64,000 bases of DNA from JTS-RE37 sp041743425. GTDB lineage: Bacteria; Bacteroidota; Bacteroidia; Flavobacteriales; Flavobacteriaceae. This document shows, one piece after another, positions 53,152-60,522 of the stretch. Where the stretch lies: positions 1 to 64,000 of the forward strand of contig JBGTMS010000041.1 of the NCBI GenBank assembly GCA_041743425.1, in the 5' to 3' direction. Each line of letters opens with the position of its first letter. The first letter of the stretch is position 1. The notes beneath the pieces were generated by a model. It saw only the letters and a program-made list of their open reading frames with translations. It did not search any database and was not told where the DNA came from. The translations under genes and the position numbers were made by a program.

Positions 53152-54684
53152 TTATTCCCATTCTATAGTTGCCGGGGGTTTGGAACTTATATCGTATACC
53201 ACCCTGTTCACCCCAGGTACTTTATTGATTATATCATTTGATGTCTTCTGTAAGAACTCATAGGGCAGGTTCACCCAGTCTGCCGTCATCCCATCGGTAC
53301 TTTCGACAGCCCTCAAAGCTACGCATTTTTCATAAGTGCGTTCATCTCCCATGACCCCGACACTTTGCACAGGCAGTAACATCGCCCCGGCCTGCCAGAC
53401 CTTGTCGTATAGTTTCCATTCCCTAAGTCCATTAATAAAAATAGCATCCACTTCCTGCAGCATGGCCACCTTTTCAGCGGTAATGTCCCCGAGGATGCGG
53501 ATGGCCAGGCCGGGTCCGGGAAATGGATGACGTCCCAGGCGTTCTTCATTCAATCCCATGCTGGCGCCAACGCGGCGCACTTCATCCTTGAAAAGCATTT
53601 TTAGAGGTTCTACCACCTTCAACTTCATAAAATCAGGCAGCCCGCCGACATTGTGATGGCTTTTTATCGTCTCGGAAGGACCGCCCGTAGCAGACACAGA
53701 TTCGATCACATCCGGGTAAATAGTGCCCTGAGCAAGCCATTTCACGTCTTCAATGAGGTGTGCTTCATCATCAAAGACTTCAATGAAGACCCTGCCGATG
53801 ATTTTTCGCTTCTTTTCCGGATCCTGCTCTCCTGCCAGAGCCTCCAAAAAGCGTGCCGAAGCATCTACCCCCTTAACGTTCAATCCCATCCCTTTGTATT
53901 GGATAAGAACGTCATGAAACTCATTTTTGCGGAGCAAACCATTGTTTACGAAAATACAGTGCAGATTAGGGCCAATCGCCTTGTGCAAAAGTACGGCTGC
54001 GACGGTTGAGTCGACACCACCGGACAGACCAAGAACGACCTTGTCTGTACCTATTTTTTTCTTCAATCCGCTTACTGTGGTATCCACAAAAGCGTCGGGC
54101 GTCCATGTTTGGGCAACCCCTGCGATGGAAACCAGAAAATTTTTCAAAAGTTGTTTACCCTCAGTGGTATGATACACTTCCGGGTGAAATTGAATACCAT
54201 AGGTGGGCTCTTTTATGAATTTAAAAGCCGCATTCACCACATCATGGGTACTTGCAAGAAGTTCTGTCCCTTCCGGCAGCTCCTGAATGGTATCCGCATG
54301 ACTCATCCATACCTGGGTACCCACAGGAATCTGCATAAAAAATGCATCACCCTGGCGTATTGAGGACAAATGCGCCCGGCCGTACTCCCTACTGTTGGAT
54401 GCGGCAACCAGTCCGCCATTAAAATGTGCCAAATACTGTGCGCCGTAACAAATCCCCAGTAAAGGGATCTTGCCTCTGATGGAAGAGAGATCGGGATGTG
54501 CAGCGTTTGTTGCCCTGACAGAAAGTGGCGAACCAGAAAGGATAACAGCTTTGTAAATGGATAGGTCCTTCGGTGCCTTATGGTACGGGTGGATTTCACA
54601 ATAGATATTCAGCTCCCGTACCCTTCTTGCAATCAGTTGTGTATACTGGGATCCAAAGTCTAGAATAAGGACGTGGTTTTGCAT
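53152..54684 (-). CDS. guaA: GMP synthase (glutamine-hydrolysing)
   Basis: GuaA, 510 residues, converts XMP to GMP. The glutaminase domain (1-190) begins MQNHVLILDFGSQYTQLIARR and has the catalytic Cys in LLGICYGAQYLAHFNGG and His/Glu in GIQFHPEVYHT. The ATP-pyrophosphatase domain carries the PP-loop VVLGLSGGVDSTVAAVLL, and the dimerisation domain ends IEWE as usual. ATG 54684 is chosen over 54699 because it matches family starts and lies directly after a perfect -7 box. First gene of a compact operon with the LysM, OsmC and DUF922 genes. Confidence 0.97.
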   Translation of the reverse strand: MQNHVLILDFGSQYTQLIARRVRELNIYCEIHPYHKAPKDLSIYKAVILSGSPLSVRATNAAHPDLSSIRGKIPLLGICYGAQYLAHFNGGLVAASNSREYGRAHLSSIRQGDAFFMQIPVGTQVWMSHADTIQELPEGTELLASTHDVVNAAFKFIKEPTYGIQFHPEVYHTTEGKQLLKNFLVSIAGVAQTWTPDAFVDTTVSGLKKKIGTDKVVLGLSGGVDSTVAAVLLHKAIGPNLHCIFVNNGLLRKNEFHDVLIQYKGMGLNVKGVDASARFLEALAGEQDPEKKRKIIGRVFIEVFDDEAHLIEDVKWLAQGTIYPDVIESVSATGGPSETIKSHHNVGGLPDFMKLKVVEPLKMLFKDEVRRVGASMGLNEERLGRHPFPGPGLAIRILGDITAEKVAMLQEVDAIFINGLREWKLYDKVWQAGAMLLPVQSVGVMGDERTYEKCVALRAVESTDGMTADWVNLPYEFLQKTSNDIINKVPGVNRVVYDISSKPPATIEWE

Positions 54685-54687
54685 CCG

Positions 54688-54695
54688 CAAAAATA
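54688..54695 (-). promoter_or_regulatory. -7 box directly before guaA
   Basis: TATTTTTG on the minus strand, exact consensus, only 3 bp before the ATG at 54684. If used, the guaA transcript starts at about the start codon. Confidence 0.45.
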
Positions 54696-54761
54696 GCAAA
54701 ATGAAAGAGCGAAAGAGTTACTTTTAAGGATAATTATACCCGTACTTCAAAAAGTTATCAA

Positions 54762-56792
54762 ATGAAAAACTGCACTTTTATTCTCCTATGCCTCCTTCCC
54801 TGCTTTCTTATGGCACAATCAGATGGTTGGATTATCAGTTCCGGAAAAACCGATTCATATACAGGAATTGTCTCGGCCAACGGAAGAATAGGTATTCTGC
54901 CTGAGGATGTACCTTTTAAGACAAGGTCTGTTATCCTCAATAATGTATACGATAAAGAGTCTCCTCTAGGGGTTAGCAAAATCCTGCTCGGGATGAATTT
55001 TGCCAATCTTGAAATGCGTGTTGACGGAGAGCTGATCAGTGCCGAAAATATCAGCAATTTCAGGCAGGAAATGGACCTCAAAAAGGCCGCTTTCACTACA
55101 AGTTTTACGTTTGGCGACAAAGCGAATATAAGTTATACTATATATACACTTAGAAACGTTCAATACACTGGTTATGTAGATGTTAATGTAAGTCCTACAA
55201 AACCAATATCTTTAAAAGTGACCGGTAAAATACACACCCCGGAAGAGTATTTGGAACCGGCCAGTACTTTTCGTGTACTCGAAGACTTAGAGACGACAAT
55301 GCCCATCCTGCAAACCGTGGCCAAAAGCAGATTGGGCAAACACGTGGTGGCTACCTCGGCCACCTTTATTTGGCATGCCATCAATTCAACCCGGAAAGAT
55401 CAGAGACCGGAGCTGCATCATGAAAAAGTGAGTGCGTATGAACAGGGCCTTTCATTTGATAAAAACTTAAGCCTCGGAGAGACTTTTGAATTTGCCTGGA
55501 CCGGAGCCGAATGCACTACCCAGGATTTTAGTGACCCGCAAACAGAATCGGAGCGTTTTGTGATCTTTAATCTCTTAACTCCCCGGGATGATCTGTTAAA
55601 AGAACATTTCCGTCTTTGGGAAAAGCTTTGGGAAGGGGATATCGTCATAGAAGGAAATTTGCAGGACCAACTTGATGTGCGTCTTGCACTCTACCATTTA
55701 TATGCCTTTTCCCGGGGGGATTCGGACCTTAGTATTCCGCCTATGGGCTTGTCTTCCCAAAATTATAATGGCCATATTTTCTGGGATACAGAGTTATGGA
55801 TGTTCCCTCCATTGTTGTTACTCAATCAGGACATTGCCCGGTCGCTTGTCAATTACCGTTCCGACCGACTCGAAAAAGCACGTCAAAAAGCCAGGAATTT
55901 TGGATATCGCGGAGCCATGTTTCCCTGGGAGAGTGATGATACGGGGGAAGAAGCAACCCCTGCCTGGGCTCTGACTGGCACCTTTGAGCACCATATCACG
56001 GCCGACGTGGCTATCGCCTTCTGGAATTACTACCGGGTGACCAAAAATAAGCAATGGCTGCAAGAACGAGGATTTCCGATGCTTAAGGAAGTCGCGGATT
56101 ATTGGGTCAGCCGGACCGCATTAAATCCGGATGGTACCTATAGTATAAAGAATGTGGTCGGCGCTAACGAATTTGCCCCGAATGTGGACGACAATGCTTT
56201 TACAAACGGATCGGCGATGACCGCGCTGGAGTTTGCCACGGAGGCCGCAAGGGAGGCGGGGGCCATCCCAGACGAAAGATGGTCAGAGGTAGCCAAAAAG
56301 ATAAGGATTCTGAAATTTCCTGATGGAACCACCAGAGAGCACAGCCGGTATGAAGGGGATCGGATCAAACAGGCCGATGTCAATCTCCTCTCCTACCCGC
56401 TCCATGTGATCACTGAGGAGGCGACCATCAGAAAGGATCTGAAATACTATGAACCAAAGCTGGCTGAAGAAGGGCCGGCCATGGGGCAGTCCGTCTTTGC
56501 TGTCATCTATGCGCGACTGGGCGATGCCGATGAAGCGTACAGACTGTATAAAAGAAGTTACGAACCCAATAAAAGACCTCCTTTCGGAGCGCTAGCGGAA
56601 GCAGCCACCAGTAACAACCCTTATTTCGCAACAGGCGCGGGCGGGATGCTGCAGGTTGTGCTTTTTGGTTTCGGAGGACTCGACATTACTGAACAGGGTG
56701 TGGTACAAGCCAGGCCTATCCTTCCGAAAACATGGAAATCATTGACTTTAAAGGGTATAGGTAAGGATAAAAGAACCTATACTATAAAGTAA
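54762..56792 (+). CDS. Secreted GH65 glycoside hydrolase, possible kojibiose hydrolase
   Basis: A 676-residue exported GH65 protein (signal peptide MKNCTFILLCLLPCFLMAQ). Beta-sandwich about 20-270, linker, (alpha/alpha)6 barrel about 300-620. The general acid is Glu470 in VVGANEFAPNVDDNAFTN. Instead of a phosphorylase phosphate site there is Glu613 in FGALAEAATSNNPYFATGAGG, a candidate general base for hydrolysis. The two residues are 143 apart, very close to the pair I recall for the kojibiose (alpha-1,2-glucobiose) hydrolase of Flavobacterium johnsoniae (472/616). Trehalase of the acid type is the alternative. No SusCD genes are adjacent. A 10-bp hairpin follows 67 bp after the stop. Confidence 0.88.
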   Translation: MKNCTFILLCLLPCFLMAQSDGWIISSGKTDSYTGIVSANGRIGILPEDVPFKTRSVILNNVYDKESPLGVSKILLGMNFANLEMRVDGELISAENISNFRQEMDLKKAAFTTSFTFGDKANISYTIYTLRNVQYTGYVDVNVSPTKPISLKVTGKIHTPEEYLEPASTFRVLEDLETTMPILQTVAKSRLGKHVVATSATFIWHAINSTRKDQRPELHHEKVSAYEQGLSFDKNLSLGETFEFAWTGAECTTQDFSDPQTESERFVIFNLLTPRDDLLKEHFRLWEKLWEGDIVIEGNLQDQLDVRLALYHLYAFSRGDSDLSIPPMGLSSQNYNGHIFWDTELWMFPPLLLLNQDIARSLVNYRSDRLEKARQKARNFGYRGAMFPWESDDTGEEATPAWALTGTFEHHITADVAIAFWNYYRVTKNKQWLQERGFPMLKEVADYWVSRTALNPDGTYSIKNVVGANEFAPNVDDNAFTNGSAMTALEFATEAAREAGAIPDERWSEVAKKIRILKFPDGTTREHSRYEGDRIKQADVNLLSYPLHVITEEATIRKDLKYYEPKLAEEGPAMGQSVFAVIYARLGDADEAYRLYKRSYEPNKRPPFGALAEAATSNNPYFATGAGGMLQVVLFGFGGLDITEQGVVQARPILPKTWKSLTLKGIGKDKRTYTIK

Positions 56793-56859
56793 TTTCTCCA
56801 TGTAAAGTTCAGGGTAATGAACCCGGAAAATCAGAAGATCAGCCTGAAGGGAGTGCGTC

Positions 56860-56888
56860 TTTTAGACACCCGTTGTATGTGTCTAGAA
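56860..56888 (+). terminator. Hairpin downstream of the GH65 gene
   Basis: TTTTAGACAC (56860-56869) pairs with GTGTCTAGAA (56879-56888) over 10 bp with one G-T pair and a 9-nt loop. No T run follows, so it may be a processing or stability element rather than an intrinsic terminator. The rest of the 400-bp gap to 57191 shows nothing recognisable. Confidence 0.4.
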
Positions 56889-57191
56889 TGAATTCTTGAT
56901 TCAGGGAATGTTCAATTCAGCCTGATTTCAATAGGTTGACCTAAAGCTATTTTCCAGGTAAATAAACTTGAACAGATTGCCTTTGTATAATTAGTACTGT
57001 ACTGGAAGAAAAAGAATGAAGTTTCCGGGTCGCCTGAAGTCGCCGTGCTACTGTACGAGTAGGGTTCCTTCCTATTTTCCTGTCGGGGTTGGGATAACAG
57101 AAATTAAGCGAACGCTTCAATCGTCTGCAACAATGGCCAAAGTGAGGTGTACAGGAAATGTTTCTTTTTAATATTTTTACAGGACATAAGA

Positions 57192-57932
57192 ATGGATTCG
57201 CACATGAAATACCTCACAGCAGTCATATTTGCCCTGGCCATCATTATCGCGGCTTTTTTTTTAGGCAATGCCTATGTAAAAAGAGCACAACCCGCGTATA
57301 CCATATCCGTCACAGGTAATGGGAGTGAAAACTTTACGTCGGATCTTATCGTCTGGGAAGGGAGTTTTACGACCTCCAATTTTGAGTTGAAACTGGCATT
57401 CGAACAATTGAACCGCGACAAGGAAATGGTTCGTGACTACCTAGTTTCTAAGGGGATCAAGGTGGCTGATATTATTTTTAGTTCAGTACAGACTCTTGAA
57501 CAACAGGATAATATCTATGAAAATGGAAATTTTGTTGGCACTACATTTAAAGGTTACCAGCTCCTGCAGTCACTCCAGATAGAATCTACTGATGTCCCGA
57601 TGATTGAGCAACTTTCGCGGGAAATTACAGAATTACTGAACAAAGGGGTGCAGTTAAATTCCTCCCCGCCACGATACTATTACACCGGCCTGGCCGATCT
57701 CAAGATAGAAATGATATCGAAGGCCACAGAGGATGCCAGAATGCGGGCAGAAAAGATTGCATCCAATGCCGGAGGTGATCTGGGAGGACTCATCTCTGCA
57801 CAAATGGGGGTTTTTCAGATAACAGGGCAGAATTCCGGGGAAAGCTTTAGCTGGGACGGGGTATATAATACCGCCTCAAAGAATAAGACCGCCTCTATTA
57901 CCATGCGCCTGGAGTATGAAGTGGAACAATAA
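57192..57932 (+). CDS. SIMPL domain (DUF541) exported protein
   Basis: A 246-residue protein with one N-terminal transmembrane or signal segment (YLTAVIFALAIIIAAFFLG) and a SIMPL/DUF541 domain (YTISVTGNGSENFTSDLIVWEGSF, KATEDARMRAEKIASNAGGDLGG, NKTASITMRLEYEVE). These proteins sit in the periplasm or outer membrane and are linked to stress resistance; the mechanism is not settled. ATG 57192 is preferred over the track-like upstream ATG at 57147 because it gives a normal signal segment; ATG 57204 is also possible. Confidence 0.87.
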   Translation: MDSHMKYLTAVIFALAIIIAAFFLGNAYVKRAQPAYTISVTGNGSENFTSDLIVWEGSFTTSNFELKLAFEQLNRDKEMVRDYLVSKGIKVADIIFSSVQTLEQQDNIYENGNFVGTTFKGYQLLQSLQIESTDVPMIEQLSREITELLNKGVQLNSSPPRYYYTGLADLKIEMISKATEDARMRAEKIASNAGGDLGGLISAQMGVFQITGQNSGESFSWDGVYNTASKNKTASITMRLEYEVEQ

Positions 57933-57962
57933 ATCTATTGGATGGGTCAGTGAAACTATTTG

Positions 57963-57995
57963 AAAAAAAAAGACCCTGACATGGACGACAGGGCC
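57963..57995 (-). terminator. Strong minus-strand terminator in a short intergenic region
   Basis: On the minus strand a 7-bp stem (57989-57995 with 57972-57978, one G-T pair, 10-nt loop) runs into nine T (57963-57971). On the plus strand only a weak TTTC follows. No annotated minus-strand gene ends here. Confidence 0.65.
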
Positions 57996-58073
57996 TTTCA
58001 AATCAAAAACCAACCTAAACACATGAACTTATTAGTAATGAATAATCTTATTCATTGCATTCTTTGTATATAG
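57996..58073. ncRNA. Candidate structured RNA or leader element
   Basis: Between the SIMPL and PNPOx-like genes lies a stretch with a perfect inverted repeat, AATGAATAA-TC-TTATTCATT (58037-58056), and the terminator above at its left end. On the minus strand this reads like a small RNA of about 100 nt ending in the terminator. On the plus strand a 16-codon frame (58023-58073, MNLLVMNNLIHCILCI) could be a leader peptide of the downstream gene. Neither strand shows a perfect promoter. Direction and function are unknown. Confidence 0.35.
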
Positions 58074-58136
58074 AACAACCAGGTCCTTAAAAACCCTACC
58101 CAAAAACTGATATTTTTTATAATTTTAATTAAAAAC

Positions 58137-58688
58137 ATGGAAAACCTCCGTAAATATTGGGATGAGCTTAGGCAGGAATTACTGAGTGGAAGTAATGAAA
58201 ACACACACCCCTTCCATTATTTTACTCTCGGGACCGTTGGAATGGACGCCACTGCCCGGCTCAGAACGGTGGTGCTGCGCAAGGTCACAGAGGATCTGAA
58301 AATCTTATTTTTTACGGATGAACGATCTAAAAAGATCAGACATCTGAAAGAAAATAACAAAGCTTCCCTCCTTTTCTACCATCCTGAATTACGCATACAG
58401 TTACGAATTGAAGGAAAGGCCTCTGTGATGAGAGATGAAGAAACCACTGCTCCCTATCGCAATACCCTGGACAAGAATGCCCTGAACGAGTATAACGCAC
58501 GTCCCGGCCCTGGAACCATCATCCCGGTGGAAGGGGCATTTGAACAGGAGGCAAACTCTAACTACTTTTGTGTTGTGGAAATCAACCCTGTAAAGATTGA
58601 ATACCTCAGGCTGGACTCACCAAAACACCTTCGGATACAATTCTCAAGGGGTGAGAAGGGCTGGCAGGCACATATTCTTGTTCCCTAG
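58137..58688 (+). CDS. PNPOx-like FMN-binding protein
   Basis: A 183-residue protein of the pyridoxamine-5'-phosphate oxidase-like split-barrel group. Motifs: HYFTLGTVGMDATARLRTVVLRKV, ILFFTDERSKKIRHLKENNKASLLFYHP and LRIQLRIEGKASV, which match the FMN-binding strands of Alr4036-type members rather than true PdxH. It may use FMN or F420-like cofactors; substrate unknown. It overlaps the convergent bshC stop by 4 bp. Confidence 0.85.
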   Translation: MENLRKYWDELRQELLSGSNENTHPFHYFTLGTVGMDATARLRTVVLRKVTEDLKILFFTDERSKKIRHLKENNKASLLFYHPELRIQLRIEGKASVMRDEETTAPYRNTLDKNALNEYNARPGPGTIIPVEGAFEQEANSNYFCVVEINPVKIEYLRLDSPKHLRIQFSRGEKGWQAHILVP

Positions 58689-60286
58689 TATTCCAGTACC
58701 AGAAATTCGGTACCCAGTGGCGGCATCGCAGTGATAAGCTTAGGAATAAGTTCGGTACCCAGCTCAAGGTACATTTCTGAAAAGTTAAGCTGTCTCTCCT
58801 GAAGTGATTTGTCAGGAAAGAGTGCATTCTGAAGGGAGGCGATACGAACCACCTGATCCTTTAATTTTCGGCGCTGGGCTTTCAGCAGCCTCTTTTCGAG
58901 TTTATCCAACCCATTTTTCTGCCTTACTTCCTGCGCTCTGACGGCGCCGAGAAAAGAAGCATCTGTAAGGGAAGCCAGGTCATAGAGATCCTGAAACTGT
59001 TTATCCAGCATCTCTTTCTGGGGCGTAAAATCGATCTCAATGTTGGAGATTTCCCGAATCTTTTTATTGATCAGACTGCTTTGAGGTAAGAACAGATCGG
59101 CTTCAGAAATATTCAATTGAGCCATTTTCCGTTTCTGTTTTCCGGAGAGCAGCAAGGCCGAATTCCGCAGCACCAGGATCGGAAAACAGATCCCCATCGC
59201 GTTAAAGACAGATTTCATTTCCAACCAATAGGCAATCTCACCTCCGCCACCTACATAAGCCAGGTTGGGCAGGATTACTTCCTGGTAGACCGGGCGTGAC
59301 ATTACATTGGGGCTGAATCTTTCAGGATGCGCTTCCAGCTCTTCGAGCAAAGCTTCCTTGGAAAATTCCTTTTCTGTATTTAGTACAAAGTAGATGCCCT
59401 CACTTTCCACAATGCGTTCCCTGGAGTCTTCAGAGAGATAAAAATAACTGATCTCCCTTGGTTGCACCTGAATTTTATAATTTCCCGGAAGCTGCTGTAA
59501 TGTCTCTGCCGTCTTCCCCGCCTCCAGGTGGGTCAGCTGATCAAAGATGTCTTTTTTCATGTATGGCAGCATCAACCGTTTGAGGTCTTTGTCGTCACCG
59601 TCCAGGATGACCAACCCATAGCCCCCGAACATTTCATTTACAAGGTATCGGGTAGCCGATGCGAAGTTGTCATGTTGTAAATAGGCATTCGAGAACATGT
59701 TTTTCAGTACCTCGGCGTTCTCGCCTTTCCCCAACTCCATTTCGAGGAGGTGGAACATATTGCCCAGCCCCTTGGTATCCATTTTCCCGACCGCTCCGCC
59801 AGGATTACGTGTCCACTGTAGTTTTTTTCCTCTGAAGTAAAAATGGTTGATCTCCTCCAGATCATGATCTTCGGTCGCCATCCAGAAAACAGGTATAAAT
59901 TGTTGTTCAGGGTAAGCCTTTCCAAGCTCGGTACACAGGTTGATAGTTGTAACAATTTTGTAGAGGAAATAGAGAGGTCCGGTAAAGATGTTGAGCTGAT
60001 GGCCGGTAACCACAGTATATGACTCATCATTCTTCAATAATTCAATGTGCTCCCTGGTCTTTCCGCTGACTGCTACCCCTGCATTCTGTGACAATAGTAC
60101 CTTGTGCAGCACCTTCCGATGTTCTTGGGAGAAATTGCCTCGCTTTTCATCCATCTGTCCTTTAAATTCCTCAAGAGTGGGAAAGCGGTTGTAAAAGGGC
60201 CGAAGATGCTTGCTTTTAACCAGATAATCGCAAATGAGATCCGAAAAATAGCCAGTACTTCGGAAAGGAATTTGAACAACGTCCAT
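58685..60286 (-). CDS. bshC: Bacillithiol biosynthesis cysteine-adding enzyme
   Basis: BshC, 533 residues, is proposed to join cysteine to glucosaminyl-malate in bacillithiol synthesis. The Rossmann core has VVTGHQLNIFTGPLYFLYKIVTTINL, FIPVFWMATEDHDLEEINHFYF and PNLAYVGGGGEIAYWLEMKSVF, all family marks, and a C-terminal coiled coil (LDKLEKRLLKAQRRKLKDQVV). ATG 60286 (MDVVQIPF) is preferred to 60295 because the promoter lies just upstream. BshA and BshB are not in the window. Confidence 0.95.
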   Translation of the reverse strand: MDVVQIPFRSTGYFSDLICDYLVKSKHLRPFYNRFPTLEEFKGQMDEKRGNFSQEHRKVLHKVLLSQNAGVAVSGKTREHIELLKNDESYTVVTGHQLNIFTGPLYFLYKIVTTINLCTELGKAYPEQQFIPVFWMATEDHDLEEINHFYFRGKKLQWTRNPGGAVGKMDTKGLGNMFHLLEMELGKGENAEVLKNMFSNAYLQHDNFASATRYLVNEMFGGYGLVILDGDDKDLKRLMLPYMKKDIFDQLTHLEAGKTAETLQQLPGNYKIQVQPREISYFYLSEDSRERIVESEGIYFVLNTEKEFSKEALLEELEAHPERFSPNVMSRPVYQEVILPNLAYVGGGGEIAYWLEMKSVFNAMGICFPILVLRNSALLLSGKQKRKMAQLNISEADLFLPQSSLINKKIREISNIEIDFTPQKEMLDKQFQDLYDLASLTDASFLGAVRAQEVRQKNGLDKLEKRLLKAQRRKLKDQVVRIASLQNALFPDKSLQERQLNFSEMYLELGTELIPKLITAMPPLGTEFLVLEY

Positions 60287-60305
60287 GAAAAGCATTAAGT
60301 CCGTT

Positions 60306-60332
60306 CAAAGATAAAATTCTACTTTTTTTCAA
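60306..60332 (-). promoter_or_regulatory. Promoter of bshC
   Basis: On the minus strand TTG (60332-60330), 16 bp spacer and TATCTTTG (60313-60306), an exact -7 box, 19 bp before the ATG at 60286. Confidence 0.6.
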
Positions 60333-60489
60333 TTCCCAAAAATTCGTTAAGATAAAGGTTGTCCTCGGCTGCGTCTATAATTCCGGAAAGGACCCGGGTA
60401 TTTATTCATTTGATCGAAATCTCCAGTCCTTTGAACGGCATTACCCTGTATGGACAAAGAATCAGTTCCCGGAATTGAATTACATTCCT

Positions 60490-60497
60490 TAGCTTTG
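60490..60497 (+). promoter_or_regulatory. -7 box of the M14 carboxypeptidase gene
   Basis: TAGCTTTG, exact consensus, 25 bp before the ATG at 60523. The 227-bp divergent region to bshC holds both promoters and nothing else recognisable. Confidence 0.5.
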
Positions 60498-60522
60498 ATT
60501 TTTTCAATTGAAATGACATTTT

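Noticed and set aside
54685..54762. Purine riboswitch before guaA
   Set aside because: The region is only 77 bp, has no visible aptamer-like stems, and a -7 box sits 3 bp before the ATG.
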